A stretch of DNA of 64,000 nucleotides from Symbiodinium microadriaticum (Eukaryota; Sar; Dinophyceae; Suessiales; Symbiodiniaceae), in contig LSRX01000511.1 of the NCBI GenBank assembly GCA_001939145.1, positions 287,987-351,986 on the forward strand. The letters run 5' to 3'. Positions 57,356 to 64,000 of this stretch are shown here, in pieces. A program made the position numbers and the translations under genes. The notes beneath the pieces are model-generated. The model was given only the letters and a program-made list of their open reading frames with translations. It had not been told where the DNA came from and made no database searches. Every line of letters begins with the position of its first letter. The stretch's first letter is position 1.

Positions 57356-57652
57356 GGCCAAGGCATGTCCCCGAAGTTCAAGCAACATTGCCATGCGAAC
57401 CCCATGCAACTGACCCCGCCTAGTTCGTGCCGCTTGTGCTGAACTCCCCTTTGTGCTGTGCACCTCGCCTTTTTCCCCCGGCCTTTGCCGGGAGTGGTGC
57501 ATGAGTCACTCCGACGGGGTCCCCTGTATGCTATGCCAAGACAAAAGCTACGCCCTACTGCAACAGCAACTGAGGCGCACACATAGAAGTACGTTCACTG
57601 GGGTCCCCTGGTTTGTGTTTCCTCTTCGGTTTGTAGTTAGATTGCTTGTTGT

Positions 57653-57838
57653 GGCACAGGTCCCCTGAGTGAAGCAAAGGGGGGCAGGAAAACGACCAAT
57701 AGGGGGAACATCACACACGGTTGGGTTCCTGTGCCGTTGGTGGTGTGCTGTGGTGGAGCAGGTGCCTGGGGTGAGGGAAGCAGCAGGGAAAGGATACCAA
57801 CAGCCATAGGGGGTAGAACACACTGAGGCCCCTGCTCC
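57653..57838. repeat. two tandem hairpin units with covarying stems
   Basis: Unit 1: GGCACAGG (57653-57660) pairs with CCTGTGCC (57728-57735). Unit 2: GGAGCAGG (57755-57762) pairs with CCTGCTCC (57831-57838). The interiors align (GAAGCA..., ...ATAGGGGG, ACACAC). The stems differ in sequence but remain complementary. On the gene-B strand this falls within about 310 nt after the stop codon, so it could be a 3' UTR structure. Confidence 0.6.
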
Positions 57839-57963
57839 TGTGGTGTGGGTTGAGCTGCTTTGTAGTCCCCTACCCTTCCTCTACGAGTGCGCACTTCGCA
57901 GCAGTCATGAAAACTCAGCAAAAACGCCTGAGGCCCTGTCCCCGCACTATCGTCAACACCAAC

Positions 57964-60900
57964 TTAATCATCAGACATGACTGCATGCAGGCGCCTGCGT
58001 CTGTGAGAGGACTTAACGTCCCCTGAGCTGTCTTCCCCTACTCGCGGCTCAGCGGTTGTAGTAGGCACCGTTGTCGTCACCGGGAGCCCCTCAGTAGTCG
58101 GTGCGGCAGCGCGGCGTCGCGAACTTTGCGTAGTGCTCCGTCTCCGTCGCTGGAGGCCAAACGCTTCGTCTTCGGTCTCTGTCCCCGGCATGTCTTCTGT
58201 GTCGAGGCTGCAGTCGGTGAGTTCTCGCCCCCTGCTCTGCCTGCTTTGCCTCCCCGCTGGTTGCCACAGCTCTTCGTTGTGGGTTGGCCGCGGCATGCCG
58301 GACCCCTCCTCCGGTCCCCTCATCGGCTCTGGGGGGTGCCATGGCACTGTGTCAGCCATGGAGCCACATGAATCCGTTGCCGAATCAGCCACTAGCTGTA
58401 TGTCATGCCCCCATATCCCTCTCGTCCATGACTGCAGTTGGCCTAGGGCTTCCGTGGCTAGTGGCTAGTGGAACTTGATCCCCTACTAGTGTGGGCATGA
58501 GCTGTGCCACTAGCTGCTGGGCTCGTAGGATCATGTACGCTGAACTCTCCTGCTGCTGCTGATCCCTGCTCTGCTGCGGGAATGTGCTGGGCTGGTGATG
58601 CTCAAGGTGTTGCTGTTGTGAGCTTGCGGCTGTGTGGCTTTGTCCCAATGTTTGCAGCTGCGGGAAGCGTGCCACGGGCTGGTGATGCTCAAGGTGTGGA
58701 TGATGTGGGGCGGCTGTGTTGCTTTGCATCCCCTCCTGTGCATTGCTTGCTGCGGCATCGCCTGGCTCCGGCTCTGGCTGCTGCTGGGATGCCCCCGTCT
58801 TGCTGCGTTTGCGGGTAGGGCTTCCTGGGGAATGTCCCCGCTGCTGCTGGGTGGGTGGCGTGGTTTCAGGGACTGTAGCTTCATGCGCGTCTTGGCATGG
58901 GTTCCTTCCGCCTGTCCACGCCACCCTGCTTGCTTGCCCCTCTTCCACGAGCTGGGCTACAGCCAGCATCTCCTCTTGTGTCTGCGTGCTCGGGGCCCCG
59001 AAGAGCGGGTGCTCAATCGCGGGGGCATGCTGTGGCGGCTGCTGTCCTGGTGTTGGCTGTCCCCGCTTCCGGTGGCTGCTGTTGCTTGTCATGTGTTCTG
59101 GCTCCTCACTGGCCCCGCTGTGCGGTGCCGCTGCTGCTGTCCTCCGGTTCGGTTCACTGGGGGTCGACTCCCCGCGTGGGTGTGGGGATGTGCGCTGCAT
59201 GAGCTCCGTTCTGTCATGCTCCCCGCGCTGCTCTCCTCCTTCTTCGCTAGCCCAGGCTCTCTCGCTGCGGTTGCCGGAGCTGGTGCTGCTGCTGGGGGGC
59301 CGTGGCGGTGCTGCCTTGTGGGGGGTGCTATCCCCGCTGCGGTGTCCCCTGGCCTGGCTGCTGCTGGCGTTGGGTTCTGGTGCTTGGGGGTTCTCCCCAT
59401 CGTATACTTGCTGCGACGGGAGGAGTATGTGGTTGTGGTGCGAGACTTCGGTCCCCTCAGGCATCACCGTGGCTGTCCACGCTGCGACATCGCCAGGGTA
59501 ACGCTCGAACAGGGTCCAACCGTCCTCTTCCCATATGATGAGGAAGGAGTCCCCTCTGTGCAGCTCCACTTCCCCGGGGATGTCTGGCTCCCCGTGCGCT
59601 CTTCTTCTCGTCTGGTCCACTTGTATGAGCCACGCAGCTGGCAGGAGCGAGCTGGTCAATCCCCATCTTTGCCTGCTGGCAAGCGACACGTCCCCTAGGG
59701 GTGTTGCAACAAGCCCCGCGCCCACGGGGAACCATTGCTCGTGTCTCGTTGGCCCCGGCGCATAGAGCACCTGTGGGTAGATGCCTTGGGCCAAAAAGGG
59801 CTCCGCGTCGGGTGAGGTCGACAGGATCCGAAGGTCCCATCTTCCGCTGCCGCGGTAAAGGCACAACATCTGCGAGCAGGCCTGGAGTGGGAGTGAGGGT
59901 GGAAAAGTGGGCGGCGTGCCATTGTCAAGCCAGGTGACTTGAGCGTAGTTAGGTGGCACGTGCACGGCTTCCGTGTTGCGGCGGTGCGCACGGGCCGAGG
60001 AGGTCGCAGCCACGCGGGTGGAGCCCGTCGGGCGCTGGTGCGGGAGGACACTCCCCGGTCCCCTGCTTGCTGGGCGCGTCCCCTGTCCTTGTCTTGCTTG
60101 TCCCCGTCCTTGCTGCGTTCTGTTGGCTGGCCTGGTTTGCTGCCGCTGCTGTGCCCTTTCTTGGGCTCTGGTGCCTTCCTTGGAGGTGGGGTCCTCATTG
60201 GGTGGTTTGGTGTCCTGTCCCCTTTGCCGCTGGTTTTGGGCCTGGCTGCTGCATCCGCTCCTCTGCCTGCTGCTGTGCCCAGGTCGCTTGCTTGGATGTA
60301 GGGTCCTCCTGCTGGAGGCCTGCGTTTAGTGCTTGTGTCCCCTGCTGTGGCATGTGGGGCGCCTGTGTGCTCGAGGCCGCTGTGGGGTCGCTGGGGCCTG
60401 TCTGCTGCGGTGTCCCCTGGGGGGGGGCGTCCTCGGCTGGAGGTGCAGGTTCAGCAGCTGGGTGAAGAGCCCCGGCTGGTGGGTTCTGGTGGGGGTCTGC
60501 CGCTGCTGCTCTGGCTCCCCGCGCCTCTTCTGCTCCGGGCTGTGCAGCCAGTGCTCTACTTGTCTCCATGTTAGGTGCTCAGGCTTTCGCCACCCTCGTT
60601 TCGCAAATTCCGCGTGGATCCACGTTTTGTCTGCTTTATTGCGCGTTCTCTGGTCTCCGGAGCCGGGAGTATATCGTCCCCATTGCTGGGCTGCGGAGTG
60701 CGGTGTCCCCGTCTCGTTGGACGAGCTGGCTGGGTGTTGCCTTTCTTGCCGCTGCTGCTGGTTGCTTCGCTGGTCCCGGCTGGGTGCGCTGCTATGTCCC
60801 TGGCGGTCTGTCTGCGTCCCCGGCTCGGGCTGAGTTTCCGGGTGTGTTGTGTGAGGGGTGGTCCCCCGTGCTGGCGGCTGTTGGTGGTTCTGGGGGGCTT

Positions 60901-63010
60901 CCCCTGCTGCTGTGTAGCCATAGTCCTGGGTGTCTTGTTGTGGGCTTGCTCTGGTCTCCTCTGTGGTGGCTGCGGTCTCGGCCGTCTCCTGCTCCTGCTG
61001 CTGCTGCTGGTGCTGGTGGAGGTGCTGTGGGGCGTCGGCCTGTGCTTCGTGGTGCGGGCCCTCTGCCGCGGGCTGGCTCGGTTCGGCCTCTTGTGCCGGC
61101 TGGTCCCCTCCTGGCGGGTCTGCTCGGTCGTGGAAGTTGTGTTGCCCCTGGGGGATCTGCCGTGGGGGTTGCTGCCACGGTCTTCTTTTCCTGCTCCATG
61201 GCTCCAAAGGGGGGAGGCGGTGGGCTTGCTGCGGTGGGTCCTGAGCCCCTCGTCTTTGGGTGCTGGCACTTCTCGCCCTGCTAGCTGTCGCTGCGGCTCT
61301 TCTGCTGAGGGTGGCCGTATTTGTGGCTGGTGTGGGGCTTCCTCCGCGTGCGGCTCCTGCTGCTGGTGCGGGGGCTGGCTCCCGTGCTGCTGTCCAGGTA
61401 CAAAGCTTGGCTCAGGTTCTTGTCTTGTTCCCACGATGGGGTCCGCATCGAGGTGCTGCAGCGAAGCTCTTAGTTTTTCCCATACGTCGTCTGTTGTTTG
61501 GGAGGGGCTCTCAGCTGCTGCCGCTGCTGCTGCTGCTGTTTCCGGTGGCTCTTCGTGTTCCAGGTCGTCCTCTTGAACAGGGTGCCCTGCTATAGCAGTG
61601 CTCCCCGCGGGCGTCGCAGGGGGGTCTCGACCGTGACCGAACACCTGTCTGTAAAGAGCTGTCGGCTGTGAGTGGCGGAAGTCCGCTGGTGGTGGCTGCC
61701 GTGGCTTGGGTGGCTCCTCCTGAGGTTGGTCCTGGGGCTGACTCCCCGCTGCTGCTGCTGGCCGCCTTGGCTGTGGAGTCTCCTCGTGCACGAGGTGTGC
61801 TGGTGGGGGCTTGGGTTGCGGTGCTTTGCGCGTCTGGTGATCCCCTGGCGGCTTCTGCAGGCCCTGTGCCACGGGTTTGTCGGGTTGGGCCGGAAGCTGC
61901 TTGACGGGTGGCTCGGCTGCCGCCGTGCTTGCCAGGGCTTGGGTGGGTGGTGCTTTGTACCGTGCCGGCGATAGGCGACCCGGCGCTTGCGGTGGGGCTT
62001 TGACCCCGCTACGGGGCAATGCTGCAGACGTCGCTGGGTTGCCTTGCTCCTGCTGCTGGTGCTGTCTGTTGCGACTCAGCCTGTTCTGTATGTAGGTTTC
62101 TCCCGTTCGGTTGGGAGGGATGCCCGCGCTCATGGTGATGTTCAGCACCTGTGTTGGCTCGCTGCTGCTGCTGCTCGGGTTCGTCTGGAGGTGTGGCGCC
62201 CTCTGCCGCTGATCATCGGTGTCCCCCGTGGGGTATGGGGTCCCCTGCTGCTGTAGTCCCGGCTCCGCTGTTGCTCCAGGGGGGGGGTCGGTCTCGGGGG
62301 GGGCAAGTGGCATGTCCTCGTCCGAGTCCACAGCTGTGGGGCTGGCCTGCCCTCCTCCCGCTGATGCTGCTGCTGCGCTCACGTCGACTAGGGGCCCGGT
62401 CCCCTGCTGTGGTTGCTGATGTGAGCTGGTGGGTCTCTGGGGCTCCGGGTTCGGATCGCCAAAGATTCCGTGCTGCCATGGGTCATCGTCCGGGTTATAT
62501 GGTGGGGCAAAGCGAGGTCTCCACATTCCCGTAGTTGTCGTCGTGTTTGTTCCCTCCGAGTCGACGCCCTCTGTCTCCGGGGTGGAGACCCTGTTTCCGC
62601 TCACAGTGCTTCCCCTTGCTGCGGTACTCGCCCCTGAGGAGGATGCCGAAGGTCTCGCTGTCCCCGTCCTCCGGGGATTTCCGCGCTCAAGCTCCTGGTC
62701 GCCGCCCCGTGCGGTAGGGCGCGCCCTCGGTGCCGCTATTCCCTGCTCTCCGCTGCTCTCGCCGTCCCGTGCTGTAGTACTTGCCGGTGTGGGGGTTGCC
62801 GAAGGGCTCGCAGTCCTCTGCCGGGGACGTGTTGGTCCGCGCTCCCCTGCTTCTTCCGCTCTCTCGCCTTCCCGTGCGGTAGAAGTTGCCGAGGTGGAGG
62901 TTTCCGTAGAGCTCGTGGTGCTTGGTGGAGAAGTCGTAGGGCTCGTGCTGGGTCTGGCCGTATAGGGGTCCTCGTCGTGGAGCTCGTCGACGCAGCCGGG
63001 TGCACAGGGA

Positions 63011-63042
<32 letters not shown>
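57964..63042 (-). CDS. gene B: long intronless Pro/Gln-rich coding region with G-run frame switches
   Basis: Protein-like minus-strand text spans about 5 kb. The path by frame is: 63.0-62.96 kb (GCVDELHDED), a switch at CCCC to LYGQTQHEPYDFSTKHHELY, later the main frame to about 61.25 kb (DPWQHGIFGDPNPEP, TTDDVWEKLRASLQHL), then switches near 61246-61249, 61145-61154, 60470-60473 (or the run at 60419-60427), 60219-60222 and 58408-58412. Landmarks: KTWIHAEFAKRGWRKPEHLT (about 60.6 kb), a more globular part YAQVTWLDNG to EVELHRGDSFLIIWEEDGW (59.95-59.5 kb), and an acidic to basic tail ending at 57964. Much of the protein is Pro/Gln/Thr/Ser-rich and probably disordered. About 1,650 residues if read through. 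No family recognised; gag-like or a disordered nuclear protein are guesses. The plus-strand ORFs here are Cys/Leu-rich shadows. Confidence 0.6.
63012..63042. repeat. CT microsatellite at the 5' edge of gene B
   Basis: TCCCTCTCTC followed by a long CT run ending in CTGCAG. On the coding strand it is a GA tract just upstream of the first protein-like codons. It matches the placement of the CT tract next to gene A. Confidence 0.9.
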
Positions 63043-63212
63043 GCAGCGTCCCAGCCTTCTTCGGCTACTTCAGTTCCTCGAATGATGTGACCACTGAGAA
63101 AAAAAGCTCGTACATATCGCGGGTCCTTCAGCACTGAATGCTCCGCTCTCGGCTCTTTCCCGCTTTTCCTCCGAAGCTCAATCTTCCAGCATACGAGGTA
63201 GTGCGGGTACGC

Positions 63213-63365
63213 TTAATCTACTAGTAGTATAACCTGACGGTCAAGACCTATGGACATCTTTCGTGCAGCATGGCTCTGACATGCTCTGGCCTGAATCAAA
63301 GCATTGAGCTCCTTGCGCAGCTGCAAGTTGTCCTCGGACAAGCGGACCAAGGGCGTTCCCGTCCA
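63213..63365 (-). CDS. C-terminal exon of a coiled-coil protein (candidate)
   Basis: The frame reads PLVRLSEDNLQLRKELNALI then QARACQSHAARKM and ends at TAA (63215-63213). Leucines fall in a heptad-like pattern and the codons favour G/C third bases (CTG CGC AAG GAG CTC). It looks like the last exon of a coiled-coil or leucine-zipper protein. No DNA-binding basic region is visible in this exon. The plus-strand 117-codon ORF over the same bases is the alternative and cannot be fully excluded. Confidence 0.45.
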   Translation of the reverse strand, partial: WTGTPLVRLSEDNLQLRKELNALIQARACQSHAARKMSIGLDRQVILLVD

Positions 63366-63369
63366 AATG

Positions 63370-64000
63370 AGTCAGCTGCCCCTCCGGCAGTCTGCGCTTA
63401 TATCCCCCACCTCCAGCGCCTGCTCCAAGACAATCCCATCGCCCGAGCTGGCAGCGGCCCCTCAGAAAACGTGAGCAAGACCGAACGCGGACAGAAGCAT
63501 GGCCAGTCAAAACAGAAGGATGCACAGGAGTCTAGAGTAGAGCATGCAGGTGCAACGTGCAGTACGTCGGAGAAGGATGGAAAACTGCAAATTCCAATGT
63601 CAGTGACAACACCGACAGCATGAGGTATCATGCGGTATCACGTTTTCTGAACCTGCTTGGATGCCTTTGCCAAGCTACTGGCACCTCTTTGATGCCTCGC
63701 TGTGCCCACTTAGCATGGGCAAAGCCGTTGTGGAGCGATGTTCACCGACACGATCGAAAATCAAGGAACCCGATATAAATTAGCAAGCAGCAAGGCAACA
63801 GGTGCAAGATGGTGCAAGGACCTTGCAAGGGTCAGGCGAGAAACGAAACGAGGAGACAACCATAAATGCTTCAGCGGGCATGTCGGTGCATTGCGCTGAT
63901 CCAGCGCAAGGTCGGCCGGATTCACTCAAAGACCAGCTGGGACGACCATCTTGAAATTTTTGATCTGGTTGCATGCCTCAGCGGGCCTTGCTTCCTCCTG
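63370..64000. other. no recognisable gene
   Basis: Short ORFs only. Upstream exons of the coiled-coil candidate should lie here or beyond the window but were not located. Confidence 0.4.

Noticed and set aside
59480..59620. SH3-like pattern (EVELHRGDSFLIIWEEDGW) in gene B
   Set aside because: It has the GD and GW spacing of SH3 but lacks the ALYDY and PSNYV ends. Noted only as a resemblance.
58634..61576. Long plus-strand ORFs (354, 261 and 333 codons) opposite gene B
   Set aside because: They read as Cys/Leu/Trp-rich nonsense, shadows of GC-rich antisense codons. The minus reading gives hydrophilic Pro/Gln-rich protein with globular parts and can be followed across the whole 5 kb.
63040..63070. 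Possible spliced leader upstream of gene B (GTAGCC...GGCT on the minus strand)
   Set aside because: Only the outer GTAGCC and GGCT match. The central ATTTT is replaced by GAAGAA-type sequence, and CAAG is absent.
1..64000. tRNA, rRNA or bacterial-type operons and Shine-Dalgarno sites
   Set aside because: No cloverleaf, rRNA core or operon arrangement was seen by eye; gene structure is eukaryotic with small exons.

Overview
The window looks like nuclear DNA of a dinoflagellate, most likely a coral-symbiont type (Symbiodiniaceae). Three things point there. (1) A 21-nt copy of the dinoflagellate spliced leader, with one mismatch, lies on the minus strand at 14434-14454. (2) Genes are cut into exons of about 30-190 nt by introns mostly of 40-170 nt, and hand splicing needs GC and GA donors as well as GT. 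(3) Long stretches between genes hold only decayed sequence, microsatellites and minisatellites. No tRNA, rRNA, CRISPR array or bacterial-style operon was seen. There is one assembly gap of 608 N (26100-26707).

Layout. 1-10 kb is mostly unrecognised, with a telomere-like patch (about 1400-1452), a small minisatellite (5493-5645) and a signal-peptide exon (7100-7318, minus). 11.6-14.43 kb (minus) is a long intronless coding region, 'gene A', with the spliced-leader relict at its 5' end. 15-25 kb has a hairpin cassette, scattered short repeats and few credible exons. 25.1-27.4 kb is a stack of minisatellites around the gap, with one family inverted on the two sides. 27.4-28.2 kb (plus) is a decayed LINE-type reverse transcriptase. 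32.2-33.7 kb (minus) encodes a Met-Pro-Gly-rich protein. 34.2-36.25 kb (plus) holds an intronless broken ORF and a duplicated exon-like block. 37.5-40.1 kb has two minus-strand gene candidates. 45.2-48.8 kb (minus) carries EF-hand exons on both sides of a 1.25-kb AT-rich island. 50.07-51.4 kb (minus) is a cytochrome-b5-like (MAPR/PGRMC family) gene that can be spliced by hand to its stop codon. 52.15-53.72 kb is two adjacent minisatellites. 54.6-56.0 kb (minus) is a TPR co-chaperone-like gene. 57.96-63.04 kb (minus) is a second long intronless coding region, 'gene B'. A coiled-coil C-terminal exon follows at 63.2 kb.

Two points stand out. First, every credible cellular gene is on the minus strand, as in the unidirectional gene blocks known from dinoflagellates. 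Second, genes A and B, about 43 kb apart, share unusual traits: a G-run motif (GGGGGA in A, GGGGA/GGGGAC in B) that recurs in all reading frames; apparent frame switches that fall at G or C runs; pyrimidine tracts at their 5' side; and pairs of TTGCT/CTTG-rich tandem units downstream of their stops. Their protein families were not recognised. They may be retrogenes or mobile genes of one family. Whether the frame switches are sequencing error, decay or something programmed cannot be settled from this sequence alone.

All exon joins were made by eye and have no transcript support.
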